A stretch of 64,000 nucleotides of DNA from an uncultured Veillonella sp. (GCA_934202095.1 CAKPXN010000002.1:1-64000), one strand, 5' to 3'; shown: positions 17,407 through 27,212, counted from the first letter of the stretch. The notes: generated from the sequence alone by a model not told the origin. Made by a program: numbers and translations.

Positions 17407-18846
17407 ATGAAAAAGAATAATGAAGAACTAATTGCCCTTTGTGCTCAATATGGCATAGAAGGTATTGACATCGTCAACGAATTAATGCGTTTTAAAGTAT
17501 TAGATCAATTGCTTTCTAGCAATGCGAATTCTCGCGAATGGGGTGTTACACCAGAGGATTTATATGGATTAGCAGAGAAATCTACAGTGGAATCCTTTGG
17601 ACCTATTCCATATGATGTAAATACATTTCGTGCATTGTATGGACCATCATTTACGGTAGAGCTCTTTGATTTTATTAGTGATACTGGAATTCTAGATGGC
17701 GTTGATGTGGGAACTATATGGGAAACGCCAGTTCGTGAAAGTATAGAAGCTCATAGCAAAACGGGGGAACTCGTATTGTATGCTTATGTAGAAGAATATG
17801 CTGGTATGATAGAAGAAATTTTACAATCCTATGAGGATAAAAAGGTTGTACTCTATACCGCATCTCCTGTATGCTATAGCATTATTTCACGATTGTATCC
17901 AATGGCTCAGATTATTAATCAATGGCCACATCGTAGCTATTTCGACCATATCTTTACGGGTACGGTTGGTATGTTTCAATCCTCTGAAGATATTGTAGAA
18001 GAGGTTGCTAATGGTTTGCATAATTTGGTTCCAGAAGGGACTGCTCAATTATTCTTACCAGCAACGATGGCACAAAATCAATTGGGATTGAATAATATGG
18101 CATTACAATTCTTTTTGAACCAAAAACGTGTAGAATCTATTCGTGAATGGACTCCGCTTGGGGCTTATGAGATTATTTATGGTAAATATGATGTTAAAAA
18201 GATGCGCGTTGGCCTTCGTGAGCGGGTTGGTGACGAATGGAAAGCGATTAATTATATTCCATTGCCTCATGGCGTCTTTGCTCAATTACCTGTGTTTACT
18301 GTATTGAATTATGGTTTATCTTTACGTTCAATTCTATTGCCAGGTGGGCAAACTGATGTGGCCTTAGGTCAAGACGGCATCTATTGTATCGATAGTCGTG
18401 TTTCTGAATTAGGTAGAGACCTTGTTCGTGAGAATGGTGCGTATTATTTGACATTTAACCGATATACTGATCATGTGGACGTGTCGATGGGGACAGAAAT
18501 ACCTAGTGATGGCGTATACTGGATGTTCCCTGATGAGGAATTAGCCTATATGTGGTATACATATTTCTCCAGTACCACAGGACAAACATTAATTCAAGAA
18601 ATTTCTATGCTTGTTCAAACTGAAGAATCCTTTGGATATATGCTCAGCAGCGTACGCCGTCGCGTGCTTGATGTAAATGATGAATCTCTCTTAGTTAATG
18701 CAGCTAAGAATATTGATGAAGCCTATAAAGAAACTATCAAATCTGCACGGGAATCTTGGCAAAACAATATGAACTCCTTAGGTGCTGACGTAATGCCGCC
18801 TACAACATCCATCGATATTGAAGATTACAGTGACTATAAAAAATAA
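17407..18846 (+). CDS. Conserved protein of unknown function, 479 residues
   Basis: I do not recognise a characterised family with confidence. It is soluble, with no signal peptide or membrane helix, acidic, and ends in a disordered acidic tail (DIEDYSDYKK). A central segment (about 120-230: KKVVLYTASPVC, then IINQWPHRSYFDHIFTG, then AQLFLPATMA) has the alternating strand/helix look of a Rossmann-type or class I methyltransferase fold. No NPPY/DPPY or glycine-rich SAM motif is present. It starts two bases after the nth stop, so the two are probably co-transcribed. AGGAAAGG (17392-17399) is its ribosome site. Confidence 0.75.
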   Translation: MKKNNEELIALCAQYGIEGIDIVNELMRFKVLDQLLSSNANSREWGVTPEDLYGLAEKSTVESFGPIPYDVNTFRALYGPSFTVELFDFISDTGILDGVDVGTIWETPVRESIEAHSKTGELVLYAYVEEYAGMIEEILQSYEDKKVVLYTASPVCYSIISRLYPMAQIINQWPHRSYFDHIFTGTVGMFQSSEDIVEEVANGLHNLVPEGTAQLFLPATMAQNQLGLNNMALQFFLNQKRVESIREWTPLGAYEIIYGKYDVKKMRVGLRERVGDEWKAINYIPLPHGVFAQLPVFTVLNYGLSLRSILLPGGQTDVALGQDGIYCIDSRVSELGRDLVRENGAYYLTFNRYTDHVDVSMGTEIPSDGVYWMFPDEELAYMWYTYFSSTTGQTLIQEISMLVQTEESFGYMLSSVRRRVLDVNDESLLVNAAKNIDEAYKETIKSARESWQNNMNSLGADVMPPTTSIDIEDYSDYKK

Positions 18847-18875
18847 TTGTCAATATGTGTAAATTGGTTTACAAT
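18847..18875 (+). promoter_or_regulatory. Promoter P1 of the PC4-like gene
   Basis: TTGTCA (18847-18852), a 17-base spacer and TACAAT (18870-18875). The spacer and -10 also contain the small inverted repeat GTAAATTGGTTTAC. Confidence 0.55.
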
Positions 18876-18907
18876 ATATCGTATCCGTTTAGACTAAGTA
18901 AATAAAC

Positions 18908-18936
18908 TTGACACATAGTGTACACTGTAATTAGAT
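18908..18936 (+). promoter_or_regulatory. Promoter P2 with internal palindrome
   Basis: TTGACA (18908-18913), a 17-base spacer and TTAGAT (18931-18936, weak -10). The spacer contains the perfect palindrome AGTGTACACT (18917-18926), a plausible operator. Confidence 0.45.
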
Positions 18937-18952
18937 AAGGAGGGAGGCACGT

Positions 18953-19222
18953 ATGGCTGTTATCAATTTTGAAATTTTCAAGGTTATCGGTACATTATCT
19001 GAAGATAAAGATGGCTGGAAAAAACAACTTACATGCACAAGCTGGGGAAAATATAATCCAAAATTTGACCTTCGCGCTTGGGATAGTGAATATACAAGCA
19101 TGAAAAAAGGGATTACTCTTTCCTTAGAAGAATTGATTGCATTACGCGATATTTTAAACGAAAGTGATTTAGAAACTATCTTAGCTGAAGCGATTGAAGA
19201 AAAACAGGCTTCTAAAGAGTAG
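18953..19222 (+). CDS. PC4/YdbC-family ssDNA-binding protein
   Basis: An 89-residue protein whose block [21 protein letters not shown], followed by [13 protein letters not shown] and [11 protein letters not shown], matches the bacterial YdbC-type version of the transcriptional coactivator p15/PC4 fold. These small dimers bind single-stranded DNA; their physiological role in Firmicutes is poorly known. A strong AAGGAGGGAGG (18937-18947) precedes the ATG, so it may be abundant. It appears to be a single-gene unit with two candidate promoters, followed by the rpmE promoter. Confidence 0.82.
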   Translation: MAVINFEIFKVIGTLSEDKDGWKKQLTCTSWGKYNPKFDLRAWDSEYTSMKKGITLSLEELIALRDILNESDLETILAEAIEEKQASKE

Positions 19223-19226
19223 TTTC

Positions 19227-19255
19227 TTGATTTGTGCGTATTATCGTGCTATAAT
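19227..19255 (+). promoter_or_regulatory. Promoter of rpmE
   Basis: TTGATT (19227-19232), a 17-base spacer and a perfect TATAAT (19250-19255), about 40 bases before the rpmE start. Confidence 0.75.
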
Positions 19256-19295
19256 CTATAAGAATAATATTGATTGCTGGAAAGAGGTGTATAGA

Positions 19296-19493
19296 ATGAA
19301 ACAAGGTATTCATCCAGACTATAAAGAAGCTACAGTAACTTGCGGTTGTGGCAACACATTCAAAACTGGCTCTGTAAAAGAAGACCTTCGTGTAGACGTT
19401 TGCTCCAAATGCCATCCGTTCTTCACTGGTCAACAACGTGCGGCTCAAGCTCGTGGTCGTATTGAACAATTTAACAAACGTTACGGTAAATAA
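19296..19493 (+). CDS. rpmE: Ribosomal protein L31 (zinc-binding type)
   Basis: A 65-residue large-subunit protein. [19 protein letters not shown] and the downstream [12 protein letters not shown] show the cysteines of the zinc-containing (C+) L31 form, as opposed to the zinc-independent RpmE2/YtjA type. I chose ATG 19296, preceded by AAAGAGGTG (19281-19289); the open frame extends upstream but without family similarity. In Bacillus and relatives rpmE also lies upstream of prfA. Confidence 0.95.
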   Translation: MKQGIHPDYKEATVTCGCGNTFKTGSVKEDLRVDVCSKCHPFFTGQQRAAQARGRIEQFNKRYGK

Positions 19494-19518
19494 TAGTTTA
19501 TGTAGCGAAACAACTATT

Positions 19519-19539
19519 GGCAGGGCTTTGGGCTCTGCC
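19519..19539 (+). terminator. Weak hairpin after rpmE
   Basis: GGCAGGGC (19519-19526) pairs with GCTCTGCC (19532-19539), with one G-T pair, followed by the T-rich TCTATTTGTTT. Probably a partial terminator that lets some transcription into the next genes. Confidence 0.5.
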
Positions 19540-19565
19540 TCTATTTGTTTATGAAAGGAAATCCT

Positions 19566-20462
19566 TTGGCAAAAGAACGTATTAAGAAGTTCGTTGGTGG
19601 ACAAGCGGTAATCGAAGGCGTTATGATGCGTGGCCCAGGATATACAGCAACGGCTGTACGTGAACCTTCTGGATCCATTGTAGTGCAAAAAGAAGCAACT
19701 AAGTCCATTCAAGATCGATATCCTATATTAAAGAAACCATTTTTACGAGGCTGTGTTGCCCTATATGAATCTCTCGTTATCGGCATGAAGGCATTGTCCT
19801 TTTCTGCAAAGGCGGCTGGTGATGAAGAGGAAGAAATGTCCAATAGTGAAATTGCCATTACTATGGTAGTTTCTACACTATTTGCGATAGCTTTATTTGT
19901 GGCCCTTCCTACATTTGTAGTTAAATTTATTCCAGGTATTCAAGATAATCACTTTATTTTGAATCTTGTAGAGGGGGCTATACGGTTAGCTTTGTTTTTG
20001 CTCTATATTTGGGGCATTGGTCAAACTAAGGATATACAACGTGTATTCCAATATCATGGCGCAGAGCATAAAACCATTCATGCTTATGAAAATAATCTAC
20101 CATTAACAGTAGAGAATGTACGTATACAATCCCGATTACATCCGCGATGTGGCACAAATTTCTTGCTTATTGTAATGGTAGTTAGTATATTTGTATTTGC
20201 CTTTTTAGGCTGGCCTAACTTGCTAGAACGCATTGTGTCACGTGTTTTATTGATGCCTGTTGTAGCAGGTATTGCTTATGAATTTATTCGTTTTGCAGGA
20301 CGTAGTGAAAGTTCCTTTGTAAAATCTCTTGTTAAACCGGGTTTAGCGTTACAATATATGACGACACGTGAACCAGAAGCAGATCAAATCGAAGTAGCTA
20401 TTCGCGCTCTAGAAGAGGTGCGTCCTCCAGAAGAAGATGCTTATGAAGATGATACACATTAA
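19566..20462 (+). CDS. DUF1385 (YqhQ-like) membrane protein
   Basis: A protein of about 298 residues with the DUF1385 signature: GGQAVIEGVMMRGP at the N-terminus, two or more hydrophobic segments, the histidine-rich FQYHGAEHKTIHAYE and RLHPRCGTNFLL. Function unknown; the His/Glu/Cys residues suggest metal binding. Start is uncertain: TTG 19566 follows AAAGGAA (19554-19560), while an in-frame ATG at 19551 has no site. Its neighbour prfA is the same as in several Clostridia and Bacilli. Confidence 0.82.
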   Translation: MAKERIKKFVGGQAVIEGVMMRGPGYTATAVREPSGSIVVQKEATKSIQDRYPILKKPFLRGCVALYESLVIGMKALSFSAKAAGDEEEEMSNSEIAITMVVSTLFAIALFVALPTFVVKFIPGIQDNHFILNLVEGAIRLALFLLYIWGIGQTKDIQRVFQYHGAEHKTIHAYENNLPLTVENVRIQSRLHPRCGTNFLLIVMVVSIFVFAFLGWPNLLERIVSRVLLMPVVAGIAYEFIRFAGRSESSFVKSLVKPGLALQYMTTREPEADQIEVAIRALEEVRPPEEDAYEDDTH

Positions 20463-20476
20463 GATAGAGGTTACCC

Positions 20477-21559
20477 ATGTTAGTAGATAAATTACAAGTT
20501 ATTGAAGATAAATTTATGGATCTTGAGCAACGCATCAGTGACCCAGAGGTCATTGCTCGTCAAGATGAATGGCGTAAATTAACACGTCAACATGCACAAC
20601 TAACTGAAACTGTAGAAGCCTTTAGAGAATATAAAAAGGTTTTGGCTGGCATTGATGAGGCTATGGAAGTCATTGAAGATAAATCAATGGATGAAGAATT
20701 CCGTGAAATGGCTCAAGAAGAATTGAAAGAATTAAAACCTCAAAAAGAGGAATTAGAAGAAAAATTACAAGTTCTTCTATTACCAAAAGATCCTAACGAT
20801 GATAAAAATATTATCATTGAAATTCGCGGTGGTGCTGGTGGCGATGAAGCGGCTTTGTTTGCAGGTGATTTATTCCGTATGTACACAAAATATGCTGAAA
20901 GCCAAGGATGGCGCTGTGAAATTATCGATGCTAATGAACCTGAATTAGGCGGATTTAAAGAGGTTGTGTTCTCCGTAGATGGTGAAAATGTGTACTCTAA
21001 GATGAAATTTGAGTCTGGCGTTCATCGTGTACAACGTGTTCCTGCAACAGAAACACAAGGCCGTGTACATACATCTACAGTTACTGTGGCCGTACTTCCT
21101 GAAATGGAAGATGTAGATATTGAAATCAATGACAAGGATTTGAAAATCGATACCTATCGTGCTAGTGGTGCCGGCGGTCAGCATATTAATAAAACAGAAT
21201 CTGCTGTCCGTATTACCCATTTACCAACAGGTATTGTCGTAGCTTGTCAGGATCAACGTTCTCAGTTACAAAACAGAGAAAAGGCAATGCGTGTATTGCG
21301 TGCAAAATTGCAAGATAAGGCCGAACAAGAGGCAACAGCTAGTATGGCCGCAGATCGTAAGAGCCAAGTTGGCACAGGTGACCGTAGTGAACGTATTCGT
21401 ACCTATAACTACCCACAAGGTCGCGTAACAGATCATCGTATCAATTTAACATTGTATAAATTAGATGCTATTTTAAATGGTGATCTCGATGAAATCATTC
21501 AAGCCTTAAATGCTGCTGACCAAGCAGCTAAAATGCAGGAGGCTAATACAAATGTATAA
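20477..21559 (+). CDS. prfA: Peptide chain release factor 1
   Basis: A 360-residue class I release factor that reads UAA/UAG and triggers peptide release. The GGQ motif in [12 protein letters not shown] is near residue 233, and its glutamine is the substrate of PrmC, encoded next. The codon-recognition region and coiled-coil N-terminus are normal. AGAGGT precedes the ATG. The 3' end overlaps prmC by eight bases. Confidence 0.95.
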   Translation: MLVDKLQVIEDKFMDLEQRISDPEVIARQDEWRKLTRQHAQLTETVEAFREYKKVLAGIDEAMEVIEDKSMDEEFREMAQEELKELKPQKEELEEKLQVLLLPKDPNDDKNIIIEIRGGAGGDEAALFAGDLFRMYTKYAESQGWRCEIIDANEPELGGFKEVVFSVDGENVYSKMKFESGVHRVQRVPATETQGRVHTSTVTVAVLPEMEDVDIEINDKDLKIDTYRASGAGGQHINKTESAVRITHLPTGIVVACQDQRSQLQNREKAMRVLRAKLQDKAEQEATASMAADRKSQVGTGDRSERIRTYNYPQGRVTDHRINLTLYKLDAILNGDLDEIIQALNAADQAAKMQEANTNV

Positions 21560-22421
21560 GGAGATTTGGACGATTGGTCGTATTCTCCAGTGGACAGAGC
21601 AGTACTTTCAAAGCAAGGGGATGGATACACCTCGACTTGATGGGGAAGTACTGCTTTCTCACGTTTTAGGGAAAAATCGTATATATCTATATACGAATTA
21701 TGATCAACCATTAGAGCAAGAAGAACTGGATAGATTTAGACCGCTTGTCATTGAACGTGCAAAAGGACATTCTGTGGCATCTTTAACGGGAACTAAAGAT
21801 TTTATGGGACTTACATTTACCGTGAATGATAAGGTCCTCATTCCGCGGCCTGATACAGAGACATTAGTAGAATATGTATTAAGTTCCTATCATCAACAAG
21901 ATACTATTCGTATTCTAGATATGTGTACGGGACCCGGTACTATTTTACTTAGCCTTTTACATTATTTGCCTATAGCAACAGGAATGGGGCTTGATATTTC
22001 TCATGATGCACTTAATGTGGCAACGCAGAATCAAAAAACATTTAAGCTAGAAACCCGAAGCGAATTTCACGAATCGAATATGTTTTCTTATTTAGAACAT
22101 CACAATGAGTTATTTGATGTGATTGTATCGAATCCGCCATATATTCGGTTAGAAGATAAGAAAATCTTGTCTCCTGACGTACTTAATGAGCCCCATATTG
22201 CACTATTTGGTGGTGAAGATGGACTTGATTTCTATCGACAGTTAGCTATGGAGTGCGTTACATATCTTAAACCTCATGGTCTTGTAGCTTTTGAGGTAGG
22301 ATATGATCAAGCTGAGGCTGTGAAATCTTTATTGGAGGCTGTTGGTTCCTATGTAGATATATCTTTTGCAGCAGATTTAGCGGGCATTAATCGGGTTGTG
22401 ACGGCTCGTGTGAAGGGGTGA
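21552..22421 (+). CDS. prmC: Release factor glutamine methyltransferase PrmC
   Basis: A 289-residue SAM-dependent enzyme that methylates the GGQ glutamine of release factors. SAM-site block [15 protein letters not shown] and the catalytic NPPY (VSNPPYI, near residue 194) are present. I chose ATG 21552, with AGGAGG (21537-21542) lying inside the end of prfA; this makes an eight-base overlap, so translation is coupled to its substrate gene. Earlier in-frame starts lie within prfA. Confidence 0.94.
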   Translation: MYKEIWTIGRILQWTEQYFQSKGMDTPRLDGEVLLSHVLGKNRIYLYTNYDQPLEQEELDRFRPLVIERAKGHSVASLTGTKDFMGLTFTVNDKVLIPRPDTETLVEYVLSSYHQQDTIRILDMCTGPGTILLSLLHYLPIATGMGLDISHDALNVATQNQKTFKLETRSEFHESNMFSYLEHHNELFDVIVSNPPYIRLEDKKILSPDVLNEPHIALFGGEDGLDFYRQLAMECVTYLKPHGLVAFEVGYDQAEAVKSLLEAVGSYVDISFAADLAGINRVVTARVKG

Positions 22422-22425
22422 GAAT

Positions 22426-23460
22426 GTGGAGACTAAAATCATTACCGAACTTACAAGAGAAAATCTTCAATTAGTTGCCCATGCGTTGCGTCATGGTGAC
22501 GTTGTCGCAATTCCTACGGAAACCGTATATGGCCTTGGTGCTAATGGTCTCGATGCAGATGCAATGGATAAAATTTATGCTGCTAAAGGTCGTCCTTCAG
22601 ATAATCCATTAATATTACATGTACCAAATGCGGAAAGTATTACACCGCTTGTGAAAGAAATACCTGAAACAGCAAAGGCCTTGATTGAGGCTTTTTGGCC
22701 GGGTCCTTTAACAATTACATTGCCTAAATCTGATCTCGTGCCTGACCGTGCAACTGGTGGGTTAGATCGCGTGGCATTACGTTGCCCAGATCATGGCGTA
22801 TGCCGTGACATATTAGCGTTGGCTGGTGTGCCAATTGCTGCGCCTAGTGCTAATATTTCAGGCCGTCCAAGCCCTACTTCTACTCAAGCTGTTTATGATG
22901 ATATGAATGGACGTATTCCGTATATTGTGGATGCTGGAATCTGTACGATTGGTGTGGAATCCACTGTTGTAGAGGTTAGAGATGATGGGGTGACCATCTT
23001 ACGGCCCGGTGGAATTACAAAAGAAATGTTAGAACAAGTTGTAGATAATGTGTCTTATGATCCATTTTTGTCATCTCAAAATGAGGCGCCAAAGGCTCCT
23101 GGTATGAAGTATAAGCATTATGCTCCCGATGCACCTATGCGTGCCTTTGTAGGCAATCCAAAGGATGTGGCGGAAGCTTTCAACAATGTGATTCATGAAC
23201 AGGATACTAAGCGTGGGGCATTTCTTGTTAGTCAAGAAACCTATGATTTGTTGAAAGATAGTGTGCACGGTGAATTTCATGTATATGGACATAGTGGAGA
23301 TGCGGTTGCCTTAGCTCACGATTTTTACAAGACATTACATCATTTTAATGAATGTGATGTAGACTATATATTAGCAGAAGGTGTTGAGAATGCAGGCCTC
23401 GGCGTAGCGGTTATGAATCGCATGGAAAAGGCGTGTGCCGGTCATATTATCTATTTATAA
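22426..23460 (+). CDS. tsaC: Threonylcarbamoyl-AMP synthase (Sua5/YwlC type)
   Basis: A 344-residue protein that makes threonylcarbamoyl-AMP from Thr, bicarbonate and ATP for the t6A37 tRNA modification. The YrdC domain (PTETVYGLGANGLDA near residues 29-43; KGRPSDNPLILH after it) is followed by the linker APGMKYKHYAPD and a C-terminal Sua5 domain, so it is the longer Sua5/YwlC type rather than the short E. coli TsaC. GTG start at 22426 after AAGGGGTG. Position after prmC matches Bacillus ywlC. Confidence 0.93.
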   Translation: METKIITELTRENLQLVAHALRHGDVVAIPTETVYGLGANGLDADAMDKIYAAKGRPSDNPLILHVPNAESITPLVKEIPETAKALIEAFWPGPLTITLPKSDLVPDRATGGLDRVALRCPDHGVCRDILALAGVPIAAPSANISGRPSPTSTQAVYDDMNGRIPYIVDAGICTIGVESTVVEVRDDGVTILRPGGITKEMLEQVVDNVSYDPFLSSQNEAPKAPGMKYKHYAPDAPMRAFVGNPKDVAEAFNNVIHEQDTKRGAFLVSQETYDLLKDSVHGEFHVYGHSGDAVALAHDFYKTLHHFNECDVDYILAEGVENAGLGVAVMNRMEKACAGHIIYL

Positions 23461-23506
23461 GCAATTAGGTAATATTTATTATGTCCATTCATAATAGAAA
23501 AATGTC

Positions 23507-23534
23507 TTTACATATTGGATGTATTTGCTATAAT
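23507..23534 (+). promoter_or_regulatory. Promoter upstream of the arginine-phosphatase-like gene
   Basis: TTTACA (23507-23512), a 16-base spacer and a perfect TATAAT (23529-23534) with a TG at 23526-23527 (extended -10-like). This suggests the 23.6-25.8 kb genes have their own transcript. Confidence 0.6.
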
Positions 23535-23575
23535 GTATAAATAGCCACAGAATTTGTGGCGGTAAGGATGTCATT

Positions 23576-24016
23576 ATGAATATTTTGTATGTATGTACTG
23601 GTAATACCTGTCGTAGCCCAATGGCAGAAGGTATTACGCGGGCCTTGGCAACAGAGCTTGGTCTAGACGTTAATGTAGTTTCGGCTGGATTATTTGCTGC
23701 TTATGGTGCTAAGCCTACAGAAGAAGCTGTGATTGCGATTCAATCTATTGCTGATATTTCTGGCCATGAATCAAGACCTCTTACAATGGAGCTTGTCAAT
23801 TCAGCGGATTTGATTATTGGTATGACACAAGACCATAAATCTGTGTTACTTCGTCAATTTCCTTTTGAAGTAGCTAAAATTAAAACCCTTGCTGAATGGG
23901 GGCATGGTACAGGAGATGTGGTAGATCCTTTCGGTTCAAATCAAGACGTGTATAATCAATGTGCTGAGCAAATTTATAATTTGGTGAAAGCTGGATTAGT
24001 AGCATCAAAAGAATAG
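23576..24016 (+). CDS. ywlE: Low-molecular-weight phosphatase, probable protein arginine phosphatase (YwlE type)
   Basis: A 146-residue LMW-PTP-fold enzyme. The active-site loop is C7-T-G-N-T11-C-R13-S, and a catalytic-type Asp lies in VVDPFGS near residue 118. In Bacillus YwlE, a Thr at this same loop position, in place of the Ile/Val of tyrosine phosphatases, gives specificity for phospho-arginine. The gene also sits in the ywlC-ywlE-ywlF order, so arginine phosphatase is the better call than tyrosine phosphatase. The partner arginine kinase McsB is not in this window. Confidence 0.85.
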   Translation: MNILYVCTGNTCRSPMAEGITRALATELGLDVNVVSAGLFAAYGAKPTEEAVIAIQSIADISGHESRPLTMELVNSADLIIGMTQDHKSVLLRQFPFEVAKIKTLAEWGHGTGDVVDPFGSNQDVYNQCAEQIYNLVKAGLVASKE

Positions 24017-24027
24017 GAGATAGAGCT

Positions 24028-24465
24028 ATGAAAATTGCTATTGGTTGTGATCATGGTGGATTACATTTAAAACAAGAAATTAAGGAATTATTGTCTACAT
24101 TAGGCCATGAAGTGGAAGATTTTGGTACACATAGTACAGAATCTTGTGATTATCCGGATATTGCTGAACCAGTAGCACATGCCGTTGTAGATGGTGCAGC
24201 AGATCGAGGTATCTTAATCTGTGGTACAGGCATTGGGATTGGTATTGCAGCCAACAAAATTGCAGGTGTACGTGCAGCGCTTTGCCACGATACATTTTCC
24301 GCACATGCCAGTCGCGAACATAATAATGCCAATATTCTTACGATGGGGGAACGCGTTATTGGACCGGGCCTTGCAAAGGATATTGTTACGATTTGGCTTA
24401 ATACAGAGTTTGAAGGCGGACGTCACGCACGTCGCGTAGAAAAAATTTCTGCTCTCGAAAAATAA
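24028..24465 (+). CDS. rpiB: Ribose-5-phosphate isomerase B
   Basis: A 145-residue RpiB/LacAB-family enzyme interconverting ribose 5-phosphate and ribulose 5-phosphate. [12 protein letters not shown] at the N-terminus and [13 protein letters not shown] (catalytic Cys near residue 67) are the family blocks; [18 protein letters not shown] follows. It matches Bacillus ywlF by position and length. AGGAGATAGAG precedes the ATG. Confidence 0.93.
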   Translation: MKIAIGCDHGGLHLKQEIKELLSTLGHEVEDFGTHSTESCDYPDIAEPVAHAVVDGAADRGILICGTGIGIGIAANKIAGVRAALCHDTFSAHASREHNNANILTMGERVIGPGLAKDIVTIWLNTEFEGGRHARRVEKISALEK

Positions 24466-24524
24466 TACATCTTTACTCAATTAGTTATCACATTATATTT
24501 ACATATGTTTCAAGGAGGATTCCC

Positions 24525-25766
24525 ATGAGTTTCTTAGCAAAACAAGACCCTAATGTTAAAGCAGTTATCGATCAAGAATTAATGCGTCAACGCGATAAAT
24601 TAGAAATGATCGCTTCTGAAAATATCGTATCCCAAGCCGTTATGGAAGCTCAAGGTAGTGTATTGACTAATAAATATGCTGAAGGCTACCCTGGCAAACG
24701 TTATTATGGTGGCTGCGAACATGTGGACGTGGTAGAAACATTGGCTATTGAACGCGCTAAACGTTTATTTGGTGCAGAACATGCAAATGTACAACCACAT
24801 TCTGGGTCTCAAGCTAACTTTGCTGTATATTTTGCTATGTTAAAACCTGGTGACACTATTGTTGGTATGAACTTGTCCCATGGTGGTCACTTAACACATG
24901 GTTCTCCTGTAAACGTATCTGGTACATATTTCAATGTTGTTCCTTACGGTGTTAATGCAGAAACTCAACAAATCGACTATGATGAATTCCGCAAAATCGT
25001 ATTAGAAGCAAAACCTAAATTAATCATTGCTGGTGGTAGTGCTTATAGCCGTCAAATCGACTTTAAGAAAATGGCTGATGTAGCTCATGAAGTAGGCGCT
25101 ATTTTCATGGTAGACATGGCTCACTTTGCTGGCCTTGTAGCTGCTGGTTTACATCCAAATCCAGTAGAATATGCTGATATCGTTACAACTACAACACATA
25201 AAACATTGCGTGGTCCTCGTGGCGGTATGATTTTGTGCAAAGAAGAATATGCAAAAGCTATTGATAAAGCCGTATTCCCTGGTATCCAAGGTGGTCCTTT
25301 GATGCATGTTATCGCTGCAAAAGCTGTTGCATTAGGTGAAGCATTACAACCAGAATTTAAAGTATACGCTGAACAAGTTATTAAAAATGCAAAGGTATTG
25401 GCTGCTGAATTGATGGCTAAAGGTTTGACTATCGTTTCTGGTGGTACAGATACACATGTTATGCTTGTAGATGTGCGCAATACAGGTTTGACTGGTAAAG
25501 AAGCAGAACATCTTCTTGATGAAATCGGCATCACAGCTAATAAAAATACAATTCCATTCGATCCAGCTAGTCCATTTGTAACTAGTGGTGTTCGTTTAGG
25601 TACACCTGCATTGACTACACGTGGTCTTAAAGAAGACGATATGAAAGAAATTGCAGATATCATTGCTACAGTACTTCAAAACCCAGAAGATACAGTAAAA
25701 CATCAAGATGCTGCAAAACGAGTAGCTGCATTATGTGAAAAATACCCTTTATACCCTAACTTATAA
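24525..25766 (+). CDS. glyA: Serine hydroxymethyltransferase
   Basis: A 413-residue PLP enzyme converting serine and tetrahydrofolate to glycine and 5,10-methylene-THF. The PLP-lysine block [15 protein letters not shown], the N-terminal SENIVSQAV and [11 protein letters not shown] are intact. Normal length. A strong AAGGAGG (24512-24518) precedes the ATG, and a strong terminator follows. Codon use is biased towards highly expressed patterns. Confidence 0.97.
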   Translation: MSFLAKQDPNVKAVIDQELMRQRDKLEMIASENIVSQAVMEAQGSVLTNKYAEGYPGKRYYGGCEHVDVVETLAIERAKRLFGAEHANVQPHSGSQANFAVYFAMLKPGDTIVGMNLSHGGHLTHGSPVNVSGTYFNVVPYGVNAETQQIDYDEFRKIVLEAKPKLIIAGGSAYSRQIDFKKMADVAHEVGAIFMVDMAHFAGLVAAGLHPNPVEYADIVTTTTHKTLRGPRGGMILCKEEYAKAIDKAVFPGIQGGPLMHVIAAKAVALGEALQPEFKVYAEQVIKNAKVLAAELMAKGLTIVSGGTDTHVMLVDVRNTGLTGKEAEHLLDEIGITANKNTIPFDPASPFVTSGVRLGTPALTTRGLKEDDMKEIADIIATVLQNPEDTVKHQDAAKRVAALCEKYPLYPNL

Positions 25767-25798
25767 TTTGTAAGTATAGGCCGTATTAAAAAGTCTTT

Positions 25799-25834
25799 AA
25801 AAGGCGAGCAAGAGTTTTTCTTGCTCGCCTTTTT
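25799..25834 (+). terminator. Terminator after glyA
   Basis: AAAAGGCGAGCAAG (25799-25812) pairs perfectly with CTTGCTCGCCTTTT (25820-25833), followed by another T. Confidence 0.9.
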
Positions 25835-25905
25835 GAATGGTCTTGGTCATATTTATATGGCAGGAATTGTAAATATGTGATAGAGTATGTATGAATAGTA
25901 AAAGG

Positions 25906-26580
<675 letters not shown>

Positions 26581-26606
26581 GGACACTTTGTAGGGGAAGT
26601 ATTTAT

Positions 26607-27050
26607 ATGATTTTTCTGAAGTGTATTTTGGGGTATATTATATCTTTCATAAGTTCAGCTTTTATTGTTGATTTTATTTTCCCATTAGGTTCAGCAAGGC
26701 CAATGTGGCCTATACCTATTTTGGCTCTAATATTTATAATTCCACCAATTATTGCAAATAGAAAAGGACATTCTTTTTTTCTTTGGTTATTATATAGCAA
26801 CCTAATTTGGATTGTTGCATTTATACATGCTATTTGTTTAAATTGCAATGATATCGCTAAAGAAAAAGATAGAAGTATGAAGAAATGTCCTTATTGTGGG
26901 GAATTTATTCGGAAGGAAGCCATTAAATGTAGATATTGTCAATCTGTGTTGCCAAAGTGTAGTGTTGATAAAGCTGATAAGGATGAGTATATATTGGATT
27001 TATCCAATATTGATATTTTTACGCCTGTTCTACGATTATTTGGTTTTTAA
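26607..27050 (+). CDS. Small membrane protein with C-terminal zinc ribbon, superinfection-immunity-like
   Basis: A 147-residue protein with about three hydrophobic segments (about 3-20, 26-48 and 56-74) followed by a cytoplasmic zinc ribbon, CPYCGEFIRKEAIKCRYCQ. The segment IIPPIIANRKGH, then a hydrophobic stretch, resembles the small two-helix superinfection-immunity (T4 Imm-like) family often found with zinc ribbons; I infer this from pattern only. AT content and codon use differ from neighbouring housekeeping genes. It lies alone between upp and the cggR operator. Function unknown. Confidence 0.7.
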   Translation: MIFLKCILGYIISFISSAFIVDFIFPLGSARPMWPIPILALIFIIPPIIANRKGHSFFLWLLYSNLIWIVAFIHAICLNCNDIAKEKDRSMKKCPYCGEFIRKEAIKCRYCQSVLPKCSVDKADKDEYILDLSNIDIFTPVLRLFGF

Positions 27051-27104
27051 GAATAAAGATAAAAATATTCGTTAAATTTGATAGTTTCTTATACTTTTAT
27101 AATA

Positions 27105-27170
27105 ATTACAACTATATTCAAGAAAAAACGCTCTATATGAGCGTTTTTTTTACTTGAATATAGTTGTAAT
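27105..27170. terminator. 66-base extended hairpin, probable bidirectional terminator
   Basis: An outer perfect 18-bp stem (27105-27122 with 27153-27170) encloses the inner hairpin AAAAAACGCTC / GAGCGTTTTTT. The inner part is a classical terminator. The outer right arm also carries the predicted -35 of the cggR operon. Confidence 0.8.
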
Positions 27171-27182
27171 AAGGTATAAAAT
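27154..27182 (+). promoter_or_regulatory. Predicted promoter of the cggR-eno operon
   Basis: TTGAAT (27154-27159), a 17-base spacer and TAAAAT (27177-27182). The -35 lies inside the right arm of the preceding hairpin. The CggR-type operator follows about 30 bases downstream, so the repressor would block elongation or clearance. Confidence 0.5.
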
Positions 27183-27212
27183 AATCATGTAGAAGTATTT
27201 TTTTATTCTAGG

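Noticed and set aside
19212..19712. 166-codon open frame on the minus strand across rpmE
   Set aside because: It covers rpmE, its promoter and the start of the DUF1385 gene, with no start signal and no plausible protein features.
23576..24016. Plain protein tyrosine phosphatase call
   Set aside because: The loop Thr at position 11 and the YwlE-type gene order favour an arginine phosphatase, though only an assay can settle it.
25121..25663. 180-codon open frame on the minus strand inside glyA
   Set aside because: It mirrors the codon structure of glyA on the other strand, has no ribosome site and no recognisable domain.
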